DNA from: Plotosus lineatus
Taxonomy: Eukaryota; Chordata; Actinopteri; Siluriformes; Plotosidae
NCBI GenBank assembly: GCA_024760905.1
Contig: CM045733.1
Coordinates: 24,941,001-25,005,000 of the forward strand
Length of the DNA: 64,000 bases
Reading direction: 5' to 3'
The position numbers were made by a program, and so were the translations under genes. The notes beneath the pieces were generated by a model that was not told where the DNA came from, did no database searches, and saw nothing but the letters and a program-made list of their open reading frames with translations. Positions 31,581 to 43,007 of this stretch are shown in pieces (within the stretch, counting starts at the first letter, position 1; each line of letters begins with the position of its first letter).

Positions 31581-32835
31581 CCCACTATAATTGGGTAACA
31601 TTTTATATAAGTACTGTACAGTATACTATTCAAAACCCTTTTTTAGCATCTTTTTTGACAAATGGCAGCTAGCCAAAGATGTATGTATTGGACTAATTTT
31701 GGGATTCTATTTTTTATTATTTATATTGGGATTTGTTTCTCCAATTTTTTTACCATAAAACATTGACCTGATGATTGATGTCTGAAGTAGCCAGCTCATA
31801 ATCTATAACGTAGTCCACTGAAGCTTTCTGTAGGAGTCACTCCAGAATTGGTCTCAAGAAAGGTGATTTATGGTTATGTCAAGGGTACAGCAGGTTACTT
31901 CTCATCCCCAATAGTATTGCAGTGAATCCATTTTTGGTCTTGGTACCCAATGTGTAGCTCTTAATGACGTACATAATTATTTGAAATGTCTTTACAGTAG
32001 TATATTTTCTGATATTGGTGCATATAAATGAATGAATGTTTTTTGTTAATTGTTTTTCAGAATACATTCACAGCGCTAGCATTTCCGTGTTACCTATTTG
32101 TTGTTTAGCGGAAAAAAATAGTGTTAGCTGACTCATTGCTCAGCATGTCCACAGATTGGCAGGGCTATGTTATTGTTTTTAAGAATCAGTGAGGTAATGC
32201 TTGACATTTTCCCTGTGTTCACAGTGTGTTGGTCAGTGCTATGTTTTGGAGGAGTCAGGGGTTGTGAGTCATCAAAGCTGTTTTGTATCTTGCCACACAG
32301 CTCTGTCATCATCCACACTATGTCTTGTGATCTTGTGCTTTAGAGCACAGGGATTCCCTAGACTCTCGAAACTGCAAATTTTGATGTGGGAAGAGCTTAT
32401 TAAAGTTTAAAATCTAAAACTAGAGCCATGAAAAATATACCGAATTCAATCATTGTCCAGAACACAGCAAGAAACCCAATGCATTTATATGTGTATGTAT
32501 TATGTATGTTTTATGATTAAAATCACTGGCAAATTTTGTCATCAAATTTAATTCAAAGTCAAATTCCCTGCAAGTGAAATCTTACTGGGTTTCGGATTAA
32601 AAATAACAATTTCTTCCGATCAAACTGCCTTTTTAACCCAAACATAATTGACTACCGCTGACATATTTTATGCTTTAATTTAACAATGAACAAATTATGC
32701 ATTATGCATTCTTAATGGTATTAATAAAGAAATAGAGGCACATCCCCTAAACCACAACTATTTCCGTAGTGTGATACAAAAAAAGCATACGAAAAATACC
32801 AGCTTCTCCTTTTTTTTTTTTTTGCTTAATAAGCT
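31581..32835. other. unassigned sequence, 1.25 kb
   Basis: No repeat or coding signal is recognised. Several short ORFs show no domains. It is a candidate single-copy stretch. Confidence 0.3.
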
Positions 32836-33086
32836 TCCCGACAGCATAGTGGTATAGTGGTTAGTATGTTCACCACACAGCATTAAGGTTCTGGATTTGA
32901 TTCCAAATGCAGAGCATTTCAGTGGGGGGGTTCCCCATGTTTATCCCATAGTTTTCCCATGGTTTTTCTGCATGGCTTCCTTCCAGTTAATCCAATTTCC
33001 TCAAACAATCTAAAGACATGCATTTTAGCCTAATTTGATGTTTACACTGACCCAAGGTGTGAGTGGAAATGCTTTTGTGCATGTGT

Positions 33087-33164
<78 letters not shown>

Positions 33165-33245
33165 ATTGACCCAGCAGTGGACTTGAGAGTTGTTCAGGGT
33201 GTACCCTGTCTTCACCCAGAATCGACTGAGTTTCTTGTCAGGTGG
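32836..33245 (+). mobile_element. SINE-C with internal (GT)n
   Basis: Head 'gacagcatagtggtatagtg', middle 'ctaaagacatgcattttagc', then the 'gtgtgagtgg' region expanded into (GT)n, and the tail start 'ttgttcagggtgtaccctgt'. Confidence 0.7.
33091..33163. repeat. (GT)n microsatellite inside SINE-C
   Basis: About 36 GT units. They arose at the 'gtgtgagtgtg' position of the SINE, as at 37405. Confidence 0.95.
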
Positions 33246-33462
33246 TTTGGTAAATTAATGAATGACATTTTAATGCTTCCTTAAACAATTAGCAGGGTGT
33301 ATACACTGCAAGGATGTAATGTCTGACACAGCATGTAGAAATTACATCTGAGGAGATGTGGTTGTGGTTCGGCCCAGAGAACATGTTGAATCTACTCCTG
33401 AAAATCCTCAACAAAAGCAAAATGGGAAAATTGAAATGCACCACATAGCTATTGATTAGAAG

Positions 33463-33790
33463 CAATGGTGGCCCAGTAGTAGGGCACTGGATTACTGATC
33501 CCAAGGTCGGGGGTTCAAGCCCCACTATCAACGGGTTGTCACAGCTGACCCCAGGTGCAGCTTACTGGGTTATTAAAGGCCGGCCATGTCTCTCACATAG
33601 ACAGTAAGAGACATGGCCGGCCTTTGGTAACTCAGTAAACTGAACTGGGGGACAGCTGTGACAACCCGTTGATAGTGGGGCTTGAACCCCCAACCTTGGG
33701 GTACTCTGCCCTCACCCGAAGTTGGCTGAGATGGGCACCAGCTTCACTGCAACCGTAATTAGGATTAAGTGATTCAGAAAATGAATGGAT
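33463..33790 (+). mobile_element. SINE-A2 with inverted duplicated head (foldback)
   Basis: The plus-strand head and half body (33463-33594) are followed by a complement copy of the same segment (33607-33700), then the plus-strand tail ('actctgccctcacccgaagt...aggattaagtgattcagaaa'). The arms 33500-33594 and 33607-33700 pair at roughly 90% around a 12-bp spacer. Confidence 0.85.
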
Positions 33791-34412
33791 TGCCATTTGT
33801 TGGATTAATGGACGGTTCCTGTAAGCATGAATCATTGAGCATGCTTCGTACAGGGTTTTCATTGTCCTTGGAAATATATTGTCCCAGTACCGGTTGATTC
33901 ACTCCTCTCAACTTTTCCACTGTTATCTGAATATATTTTGTAGGTTAGCACTAGATGTAATTCAATTTGACCTGGGTTCATGAAGGACAGAGACCCAAGA
34001 GGCTTCAAAAAAGACAAATAATCTGTCTTGGACAAAGTCATAAAGTGCAGCTATGCATGTCTATCAGAATAATGTAACATGATAAGATGTTTGATATGCG
34101 CAGATGTCGGCAAAAGGACACAAATTGTGTGTTTGTTGAGGTGTTTATTCATACAAGTACCAAAATCAGAGCAAAAGTGAATGAGGGACCTAGAAGCAGG
34201 TCGTTAACCTCTACAGGTGGGATGCCCCAGGATAACATCTCCCCAGAGATGAACATCACTTGTAGTACATTGTGACAGAGGGACATGGACTCTGCTTTCT
34301 GGGTAGAGCATTATTGTGTGGTTTGTCCATTACATAGATAGAATGCAGAGAACAAAGGGCATTGTATGTTCCCTTGAAAAATAAATCCACTCTAAATGAC
34401 TTGCAGGTGGCC
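33791..34412. other. unassigned sequence
   Basis: Nothing recognisable. Confidence 0.3.
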
Positions 34413-34725
34413 CGGTGGTAGAGGGCTCGATTATTGATTCTATGGATGGGGGTTCAAACCCCCACTATTAATGGATTGCGCAGCTAACTAGGTCATCAAA
34501 GGTCAGCCACATGTCTCTCACTGTCTGTGGTGGGAGGCATGTAAAAGATCCATTGGTCTCTTTTGTAAAGAGTAGACTGCATAACCAATTGTGTGTTTCT
34601 GCCTTGCAATGGCTTGGTGAGCTCTTCAGGGTGTACTCTGCCCTCGCCCAGAGTCGACTGAGATGGGCGGAAGCCTTCTCAAGACCCTAATTAGGATTAA
34701 ATGGTTTGGAAAATGAATGGTGACA
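34413..34725 (+). mobile_element. SINE-A2, full length
   Basis: Head 'gtggcccggtggtagagggc', B box 'gggttcaaacccc' near 34450, body 'acatgtctctcactgtctgt', then tail 'gcagagtcgactgagatggg'-type and 'aattaggattaaatggtttg'. Confidence 0.8.
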
Positions 34726-34732
34726 AGTTCAG

Positions 34733-34985
34733 GGCAGCATGGTGGTGCATTTGTTGGCATGTCCACCTTGCAGCAAGAAAGCCAGGCTCAGATGTTTCTG
34801 TGGAGAGTTTTCATCATCTTCTCGTGCTTGCATGAGTTTCTTCCAGATACTCTAGTTCCTCTCACAGTCCAAAAACATGCAAAATAGGCTAATTAGCTTT
34901 TTTAAAATTATCCCTAGGTGTGAATGTGAGTGTGAACCTGTGTATGTGATGGCCTGGCGAGCTGTCCGGCGTGTATTCTGCCTGC
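34733..34985 (+). mobile_element. SINE-C, tail-truncated
   Basis: Directly follows the SINE-A2. Head 'gggcagcatggtggtgcatt', middle 'tccaaaaacatgcaaaatag', and it ends after 'ggcgagctgtccggcgtgta'. Confidence 0.7.
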
Positions 34986-35178
34986 ATGCTGGCTGCTTTA
35001 CTACGATTGTTGATATGCTATTTGTATAATATATGCTTTGTATGCTGATGTGTTTTAAGCAAGCTGCACTTATTTCCTCACTTTATCTATCTAGTGTCTA
35101 ACTCAGAAACCCCTTACAGTTAATTTAGACTTTAGGCATGTCCTGATAATTTCCCTATATTTAGATAGTTGATATTTT
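34986..35178. other. unassigned sequence
   Basis: Nothing recognisable. Confidence 0.3.
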
Positions 35179-35180
35179 AG

Positions 35181-35258
35181 GGTCAGTGGTGGGCTGGTGG
35201 TATAGGGTGCTGGATCACTGATTCTAAGGTTGGGGGTTAGAGTCCCACTCTTCACAAG
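35181..35258 (+). mobile_element. SINE-A head only
   Basis: A tRNA-like head ('ggtggtatagggtgctggat', B box 'gggttagagtccc') that ends at 'ttcacaag' where element E begins. Body and tail are missing. Confidence 0.8.
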
Positions 35259-35261
35259 AGA

Positions 35262-35692
35262 CGCCGGGTATTCCTCACTCATTCTTCAGTCATTCCTCCG
35301 TCATTCCGTGTTGAACGTGAATGTTTCACCTTCATTCCGCCTGTTCTGCAATCATTCCGTGGGTCTTCCTTCTAAAAAGGAGTAGTGCCGTGGTCGTTCC
35401 TCGAGTGTTCCTTGCTTTCCGTGAACGTTCCATGAATAATCCGAAGGTCTTCCTTTGCAATCCGCACTGGTTCCAAAGGTAATCCGAGCGCTTTTACGCA
35501 TGTATTCCGACATTGTACCGCTGTCTTTTCTGCACATTCCGTGTACGTTCCGAAAGTGTTCCGAAGGTACCATTTTCCGTAGGTTTTTGATCCATTTTCC
35601 GTGTAAAAATGCCGAAGCTCCTCCGTAGAGTGCATTCCGCGCATTTCCGCCACGATCATTGCATTCTGAGCTCCAGTGAAATGGGGGTATAA
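35262..35692 (-). mobile_element. element E copy 3 (minus)
   Basis: The complement starts TTATACCCCCATTTCACTGG at 35692 and runs to 'gaggaatacccggcg' at 35262, collinear with copy 1. About 12 exact TTCCG (CGGAA in complement) lie within 370 bp. The similarity to copy 1 ends at the same place ('aatacccRgc'), suggesting a real module boundary. Confidence 0.7.
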
Positions 35693-36093
35693 AGAAGATG
35701 AAGCAGCACTTTAATCTTCCAGTCTGTCAAATAGTCTTGCTTTATTATCGTACTCTGCAAAATTATAACTTTTCAACAAAAGTTGAAAAGATGACACCAT
35801 AAGTGTCATCACACTTGTCCTTTTTGATTGCTAAAGAGCCAGAGAATGTAGAAAACTGAACCATATAAGGGTTTTTTCCAGGCTGCCAGACTTCTATGGC
35901 ATGAAAAACATCTCATTCATTACTTTCACAGAATATAAATGAAACAGTGTTATTGGATGGTCAGCAATGAGATCTGAAATCATGTTATAGAGGGGCAGAG
36001 AACAGAAGCTGAAAAGGAAGCTCCATTGTACTCTATCTATTGGACATAAAATGAAATAATATAGAGTACATAATTACATAATTTATTTTAGTT
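35693..36093. other. unassigned sequence
   Basis: Contains a local palindrome 'aacttttcaacaaaagtt' near 35768. Nothing else. Confidence 0.3.
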
Positions 36094-36417
36094 CATTCGG
36101 TTTATTTTCTGTAACCGCTTAATCCTAATTAGGGTTGTGGGGAGGCTGATGCCCATCCCAGCCATCTGCGGGCGAGGGCAGCGTCCACCCTGGCCAACTC
36201 ACCAGGCCATCACATGCTGACGGCTTTGCAGCTACTCTTGTCGAAATTCAGCAATGGTTCTTTTACATGAACCTCTCCCCAGAGTCAGTGAGAGACATCA
36301 CCAGCCTTTGATAACCCAGTTAGCTGCACTGGGGGGGACAGTGACAACCTTGTGAAGAGTGGGACTCGAACCCCCAACCTTAGGATCAGCGATCCGGTGC
36401 CCTATACCACTGTCCTT
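36094..36417 (-). mobile_element. SINE-A2, full length
   Basis: The complement has head 'ggacagtggtatagggcacc', B box 'gggttcgagtccc' near 36362-36374, the A body and the tail to 'aggattaagcggttacagaa'. Confidence 0.85.
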
Positions 36418-36840
36418 TAATTTATTTTAAATAATTTTAATTCCACAGGCTATATGTGAGTCTAAGATTGGTGTCATGTATATCTTTGTTTTAGGGGTTA
36501 CAGGGTTTGTTCAGTGCAAAGCTATATGTGTGCTTGGGTGTATGTAAGCTGCTGTGTACCTCGGGTCCTAACTTGACTCTTTGTTGGACCTGTGAGCAGA
36601 ACTGTAGTGTGGTGAAGAAAGTTGGGCCTCCCTCACAGAGCTCCAGTGTTCTGGCAGGCAGCAAGGTGACGGCAGTGCCCACAGAGGGCTTGTTGTCTGG
36701 CTGCCCAGAGCTGTGTGTGGCATGATCCACTGCAGCTGCTTCCAGTTACACAGCCCATGGGGGCCAAGGTTACTTTTCAGAACAAGCAGCCTTCTTCCAC
36801 TTTCTCCATCTCGTCATCACTCTCTTTCGCTCTGTCCAGC
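36418..36840. other. unassigned sequence
   Basis: Open frames of about 72-79 codons overlap on both strands at 36491-36730. They are Cys/Ser-rich without a recognisable domain. I cannot call an exon. Confidence 0.3.
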
Positions 36841-36877
<37 letters not shown>

Positions 36878-36878
36878 A
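36841..36878. repeat. (CT)n microsatellite
   Basis: Imperfect CT run. Confidence 0.9.
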
Positions 36879-37206
36879 GCTTGTTCTTCTGTGCTCTGCT
36901 GTCCCCTCTGCGCTCAAGAAAGGGTTATGTTCTGACTGTGTTAAGGAGTGACAAAACAACGTGCACCATGTCTATGTGAATATGAAAGGAGTGATAAAGG
37001 CAAGAGAGTTTGTATAATTTGAATTAGTCCAGTTACTTCACACCAGAGTGAAGGGTAGATAAAAACTCAAGGTCAGTTGAAATGATAACTGGCTTTACAG
37101 CATTTATAGGATTTCTCATTAACGTGGTATAACATTTAACTATTGCTAAAGATTTCATGAAACATTCATGAATGAAAATATGTAAATACAACTGAAATGG
37201 TGATTG

Positions 37207-37399
37207 CAAGGTGATTGTAGTGGTTAGCATTCCCGGCTCACAGCAAGAACATCCTGGGTTTGTGGGCTGCGCTTGGGCATTTCTATGGGGATTTTGCCTG
37301 TTCTCCCCATGCTTGCGTATGTTTCCACCAGGTGCTCTGGTTTCCTCCCATAGTCCAAAGACATGCACATTAGGCTAAATGGCTAGTCTATGTTGCTCA

Positions 37400-37469
<70 letters not shown>

Positions 37470-37605
37470 GTTGTGTTTGTGCTACTCTATATTGGTCTGG
37501 TGAGCTGTTCAAAGTGTACCCTTCTTTCGCCTGGTGTCAGCTGAGGTGGGCTCCAACCTCTCCACAACCCAAATAGGTTTAAACGGTTCGGCAAATGAAA
37601 GATGA
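37207..37605 (+). mobile_element. SINE-C with internal (GT)n
   Basis: Head 'gattgtagtggttagcattc', middle 'agtccaaagacatgcacatt', (GT)n at 37405-37464, tail 'ggtgagctgttcaaagtgta' and 'ggtttaaacggttcggcaaa'. Confidence 0.75.
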
Positions 37606-37735
37606 GCGCGGGGATTCTGGCAGGTACACGAAGAATAATCAGGTAGGCTCAGCAGGTAATATGTGATGACTAAGACCTGTGTTAATTAGTGGCAGGTAAT
37701 TTATCTGTGTCTCTGTCTGCCTACGCGAGGCTGAT

Positions 37736-37739
<4 letters not shown>

Positions 37740-37771
<32 letters not shown>
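37740..37771. repeat. (GA)n microsatellite
   Basis: About 16 GA units. Confidence 0.95.
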
Positions 37772-37775
<4 letters not shown>

Positions 37776-38587
37776 TCTAAGTCTGCAGCATGGTCATGTG
37801 TGTATACAGTGTGTGTACAGTCAAGTGTTTGAGTGATTTTAGTGAACTAATACAAATAGATTGAACAATGTGAAATTGCTCTTCTGGATCTATGACACTT
37901 CGGTTCCGTGAAGCTGTAGAGTTCATTAACAACCAGTGATGCGCATTCAGAGGAAAGCCTCCCTGTCAATCTTGAAAATAAAAAAGAGTTATTCATAAAA
38001 TATAATAAATGTTCATATTTACCATCTGATATATATTACAAACTATTTTACCATTGAAATCCACTATTAATTTTTTTTTTTCAGTAAAGAATAGCAGAAT
38101 TTCAGATACAGGGCAGAGCTGCATAGTCAGGTAGCACTTTGCTTTGCCGCTCATTGGATTTTGGAATCCTCACAAGCTGCACAAAAATGTGATAGAATTA
38201 ATGTATCAACTGTCTGTCTCGGTCCTCGGTGAGGCAAGCAGTACCGCTGACTCATGACAGAGGGCGCTTGTGAGTCCACAGTTTCTTGCACAACCTAATC
38301 TCTTCTTCGTTTGTTGTTATATTTCCTTTACAATCCGCCTTATCAAAATGAAAGATTACATTTCCAAGCTGAAAAAAAACCTGCAAATCTGGACTTTCAA
38401 TCAAAACAAGAGGTACAGTAATAACTAAAGGAAAACCAACACAGTCTGAATAAATTTAAACCTCAAATGAAATATGCATATGTTTAAAAAAATGCTGATG
38501 AGATATAAAACAAAATGCATTGTCTGTTATCAATCAAATGATGCATAATATATTCTTTTGAGTTCATTTGTATTTTAAATCTGACTC
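37772..38587. other. unassigned sequence, 0.8 kb
   Basis: Nothing recognisable. Confidence 0.3.
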
Positions 38588-39145
38588 TATAATTCAATTT
38601 AATTCAGTTTTATTTGTATAGCCCGCTTTACAATTGACATTGTCGCAAAGCAGCATCACACAGTCAAACAGAAGTAGGGGCTCACAAAGTATAAAAGAAT
38701 TTAAATATTTTCTATAACTCCTACACATCCCTAATGAGCGTCGCCTGCGGCGATGGTGGCAAGGAAAAACTCCCTCAGTAGATGCGAAGAAGAAACATTG
38801 AGAGGAACCAGGCCCAAAAGGGAAACCCATCCTCATTTGGGTAAAACCATAATGATACAAAGATATACGAGGAATTCATTACAATCCAAAATGTAGTTGG
38901 TTGGTTATACAACTGTAAGTCCTAAATAATTGTGGGGAAGAGAGTTAATATCACCAGCAGTGAAAAGTCATGTTCACAGTCTGTTAGTGTACATCTGGGT
39001 CCATTTAGATCTTCATCAGCACAAAGGAAGGGCTTCCAAGATGAGGACTCCAGCCAACATCAGCACACCAGGACAGATCAAAGGACTCAGAAAGCAGAAG
39101 GATCAGGATCACCAGCATCCCAGAAGGAGAATGTGTACCTCAACA

Positions 39146-39207
<62 letters not shown>
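38588..39207 (+). repeat. interspersed fish repeat ending in (GA)n
   Basis: 'ttcagttttatttgtatagc', 'gcaaggaaaaactccctcag' and 'gaaacattgagaggaaccag' are words of a very common teleost interspersed repeat whose class I am not sure of. It runs into (GA)n at 39151-39207. ORFs of 94-175 codons across it are not genes. Confidence 0.6.
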
Positions 39208-39208
<1 letters not shown>

Positions 39209-39934
39209 GTTGTTAGGTATACTCGTAGTAGTGTAAAAGAGTCAGTGCTTCACTATCTGTCAACCTCACCTCACGTCACTGATAACAACTCTGTAAATTT
39301 GCATGGGATAATTCCGTATAATAATAAGGATAAGGTTAAAGATCAAGATAGACTATTGATAAATGAAATTGAGCTGTCATGGTGTGGACACAATGGTACA
39401 AAGTCAAAGTTTTCTATTGAAACTGCTTTAATAAACAGAAGATTACTCTGTCATTAGTTTTTTGCTTCATTAGTCATAACTGATGATCCCAGTTCCCAGT
39501 AAATTCTTAGCCAAAATTGCATAACGTGGATTCATAACAGATGCAGTGATGGAAGGAACCTTTGGAAAGTAATACAGATCAGCTTGGCTATTTTAAAATA
39601 GCAGTGTGATTGCAAACAGGCGAGAGTCATTAGTAATCTGATGATTTCGAGCAGGGATAAGTTTTAATGGAATGCTGTAGCCTAATAAGGAATTACGTGT
39701 GACATCACCAGACTTCAGGTTTAGAAAAAGTTCACCATATTTAGCATAAAACACCATTGTTGTTGCTAATCAGTGCATTGTAAATGGTCATTTTTGTGTT
39801 CATTTCTAAATATTGAACCTTTTTTTTTTACTTTGTAAATTAGTATTATTAAACAGTGGGATCCAGCTGACACACAACATTTCTCCATGTTGTTGCTCTC
39901 ATCACTTACTCACTCATATGCCAAACAATTTCTT
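39208..39934. other. unassigned sequence
   Basis: The first ~250 bp may continue the interspersed repeat. Nothing else is seen. Confidence 0.3.
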
Positions 39935-40145
39935 CTATTGGGGTTGCAGGGAGGCTGGAGCCTAGGCAGGGTACACCCTGAACAGCTCGGCAGAATATCG
40001 CACAGCCAACACGCAAACAATTTCGTTACTGTAACATCTGGTAACATTTTGGAGACGTTTATTAGAAATTACCTGTAATATTTTATTTATTCATTTTCTA
40101 AGCCTAATCCTACCTGGGTTATGGCGAGGCTGGCACCCATTGGGC
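39935..40145 (-). mobile_element. SINE-C/A2 tail fragments (minus)
   Basis: Two partial tails: 39935-40030 ('ggggttgcagggaggctgga', 'accctgaacagctcggcaga') and 40093-40145 ('ggcgaggctggcacccat'). Confidence 0.55.
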
Positions 40146-40175
40146 TTGTTTTCTCTCTAAATTTAATTGATTTTC

Positions 40176-40502
40176 CTTATTGCTTATCCTATTTAGGGTT
40201 ACAAAGAGTACCACTTCCCATAATCCCACTTCAGGCAAAAGGCAGAGTAAACCCTGAACAGCTCTCCAGATAACTGCAGGGTCCAAAACTGACACAACCA
40301 CACTCAGGCGAAATCCAGAATAGCCAGTTAGCCTAACCTGTATATCTTTGAGCTACGAGAGGAAAATGGAGTACTTGGAGGAAACCCAATGGGAAGAACA
40401 TGCAAATTCCAAACAGAAATGCTCTCACCAGGCTTTAAACTAGAACCCAGGAACATCTTGCTGTGAGTTGACAGTGCTAACCAATATGCCACCATGCCTC
40501 CC
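40176..40502 (-). mobile_element. SINE-C (minus)
   Basis: The complement has head 'ggaggcatggtggcatattg', 'cttgctgtgag' complement near 40457, and a middle and tail to 40180. It is moderately diverged. Confidence 0.65.
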
Positions 40503-41344
40503 TAATTTTGTTCTTTCCAACTCCCACCCATCAAAAAAGCACTTCCCTGGCTTCCAAGTGGCACATAAACAAGGTACATGATTGGCAGAAATAAACATTA
40601 CTCGTGTCCAGTGTAGAGCTGCTAATAGAACCCTAAGTAATGCTTTCGTTGAAAAAAAAACCAAAAACATGGCGACCACAGAGGTTCCGGCATTTAATCC
40701 GGACACAATCGTGTTTCGGTCCTCTTGTCTTCAGACATTCAGTGTGTAGATAACCAGGTATAATAAGAGCCATGCCATGCTTTGAACAATGCAAATTGTC
40801 ACGAAGGCCTTCAGCCAATAGAATTTGTTTTGATCCAGGACACGGAAATTCCCGGTAAAAGCAAAACTATGGTTCATGTTGCTAATTGCTCAGAAATTTA
40901 CTGACCTACTGCATCTAGATTTTTGCTTAAACATTTATTTTAAAATGAGCAAAAGAGGGAAGCGGTTCCATGAACCTGATCTCCAACAAGGCACACTTTT
41001 TTCTTTTTTCTTTTTTTGTTGCTTAACGTGGCAATAGTATCTGTCAACTCTGAAAAAAAAAAATTACGTCACACAACTTGTAGGCTCAGCCTCAGGCTCA
41101 ACATGCTCCAAATCGGTCCCAGATTCCGGTGAATTACATTCCATGTCTTTCAGGCATGATGATCATATTAATTTGATTTATATGACAAATGATATTGTAT
41201 GTTATTATTGTAAAGTTCTAAAGTTTGGCGAACTTTCCTGAGCCGTCAGGGTCACTGTAAGTGTTATACATGCGGCACGTACCCAGCAGGTCTATGCGCA
41301 TCACTATGATGGCATTAATATACAGTGTAATGTTAATATTGTTA
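40503..41344. other. unassigned sequence with two small ATG-led frames
   Basis: Two short frames have good start contexts: about 40669 (MATTEVPAFNPDTIVFRSS, 26 codons) and about 40945 (MSKRGKRFHEPDLQQGTLF). Neither is recognised. They could be first exons of a decayed transposon or nothing at all. Confidence 0.25.
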
Positions 41345-41478
41345 TACAGTGGTATGAAAAAGTATCTGAACCTTTTGGAATTTCTCACATTTCTGCATAA
41401 AATCACCATCAAATGTGATATGATCTTTGTCAAAAATCACACAGATGAAAAAACAGTGTCTGTCAGACAGTTGAAGCT
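41345..41478 (+). mobile_element. Tc1/mariner-type terminal fragment
   Basis: 'ACAGTGGTATGAAAAAGTAT' followed by 'ctgaaccttttggaatttct' is the end of a widespread fish Tc1/mariner-type element. It breaks off at about 41478. No partner end is visible. Confidence 0.65.
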
Positions 41479-41535
41479 AAAAAGAGGATGGATGCATATA
41501 TATATATCTTCTTCTTATCCTTTCGGCTTTTCCCT

Positions 41536-42549
41536 TCAGGGGTCGCCACAGCGAATCATCTGCCTCCATCTCACCCTATCCTCTGCATCTTTTTCTCTTA
41601 CACCAACTGCCTTCATGTCCTCCTTCACCACATCCATGAATTGTCTCTTTGGTCTTCCTCCAGGCCTTTTGCCTGGTAGTTCCAACCTCAACATCCTACT
41701 ACCAATATACTCACAATCCCTCCTTTGTACATGTCCAAACCATTTCAATCTAGCCACTCTGACTTTGTCTCCAAAACCTCTTACATGTGCTGTCCATCTG
41801 ATGTGCTCATTCCTGATCCTATCCATCCTCATTACTCCCCAAGAGAACCTCAACATTTTCATCTCTGCTACCTCCAGCTCTGCCTCCTGTCTTTTCCCCA
41901 GGGCCACTGTTTTTAAAGCATACAACATCGCTGGCCTCAACACCGTCTTGTACACTTTTCCTTTCATTTTTGCCGATACCTTCCTATTATACATCACACC
42001 GGACACTTTTCTCCAACCATTCCAACCTGCCTGCACACACTTCTTCACCTCTTTTCCACACTCTCCATTGCTCTGGATTGTTGAGCCTAAGTACTTAAAA
42101 TCCTCCGCCTTCCTTATCTCTGATCCTTGTAACCTCACCGTTCCTGTTGAGTCCTTGTCATTCATACACATGTATTCTGTCTTTCTGAGGCTAACCTTCA
42201 TTCCCCTCCTTTCCAGGGCATACCTCCACCTCTCTAGGTTTTCTTGCACTTGTTCTCTGCTCTCACTACAGATCACAATGTCATCTGCAAACATCATAGT
42301 CCATGGAGATTCTTGTCTCACCTCGTCTGTCAGCCTGTCCATCACCATAGCAAACAAGAAGGGGCTCAGAACTAACCCTTGATGCAGTCCCACCTCCACC
42401 TTGAACTCTTCTGTAACACCGACAGCACACTTGCAGCTTGCATACATGTCCTGCACCACTCTAACATACTTCTCTGCCAATCCAGACTTCCTCATGCAAT
42501 ACCACAGTTCCTCTCTCGGCACCCTGTCATATGCTTTCTCCAGATCCAC
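41536..42549 (-). pseudogene. L-A reverse transcriptase and C-terminus, 337 open codons
   Basis: Starts within block A ([15 protein letters not shown]). Then block B GLHQGLVLSPFLFAMVMD, block C MFADDIVIC with both catalytic Asp, 'ERRGMKVSLRKTEYMC', 'FKYLGSTIQSNGECGKEV' and a complete C-terminus to CGDP. A small deletion near block A ('YASCKCAVGV' for '[14 protein letters not shown]') keeps the frame. The upstream RT half is in other frames (42695-42492, 43007-42705), so no full enzyme is made. Confidence 0.85.
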
Positions 42550-42704
42550 AAAGGCACAATGCAGCTCCGTCGGTCTTCTCTGTACTTCTCTATTAATATC
42601 CTCAAGGCAAACACTGCATCTGTGGTGCTCTTTCTTGGCATGAAACCAAACTGTTGTTCACAAATGCTGACCTTTGCCCTTAGTCTAGCTTCCACTATTC
42701 TTTC

Positions 42705-43007
42705 CTATAACTTCATTGTATGGCTCATCAACTTTATCCCTCTGTAGTTGCCACAACTCTGCACGTCTCCCTTGTTCCTAAAAATGGGCACCATCACACT
42801 TCTCCTCCATTCCTCTGGCATCCTCTCACTCTCTAAGACCTTGTTGAATGTTCTTGTCAGGAAATCTACTGCTACCCCTCCTAGACACTTCCATACCCCC
42901 ACAGGCATGTCATTAGGACCAACTGCCTTTTCATTCTTCATCCTCTTCAATGCCCTCCTCACTTCACCCTTACTAATCTTTGCTACTTCCTGGTCCTCAA
43001 CAGTCAC
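42705..43007 (-). pseudogene. L-A RT N-terminal segment
   Basis: 'MTVEDQEVAKISKGEVRRAL', 'KRMKNEKAVGPNDMPVGVWK', 'MPEEWRRSVMVPIFRNKGDV' and '[14 protein letters not shown]' make up the fingers region before block A. It belongs to the same LINE as 42549-41536 but is separated by frameshifts. Confidence 0.8.

Noticed and set aside
29595..36417. CRISPR-like spaced repeats, because similar blocks recur
   Set aside because: The recurring blocks are dispersed SINEs in both orientations, of 250-360 bp and with irregular spacing, in a vertebrate-type sequence.
36491..36730. Overlapping Cys-rich ORFs on both strands
   Set aside because: Both strands open over the same stretch, with no motif and no splice context to choose one.
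36713..39457. ORFs running through (CT)n and (GA)n tracts at 36713-36979 and 38930-39457
   Set aside because: The low-complexity runs create the length. The flanking sequence at 38588-39150 is an interspersed repeat.
41261..42382. 373-codon plus-strand ORF resembling a membrane protein
   Set aside because: It is the antisense of the minus-strand L-A RT (catalytic motifs read correctly on the minus strand), running upstream into Tc1-type sequence.
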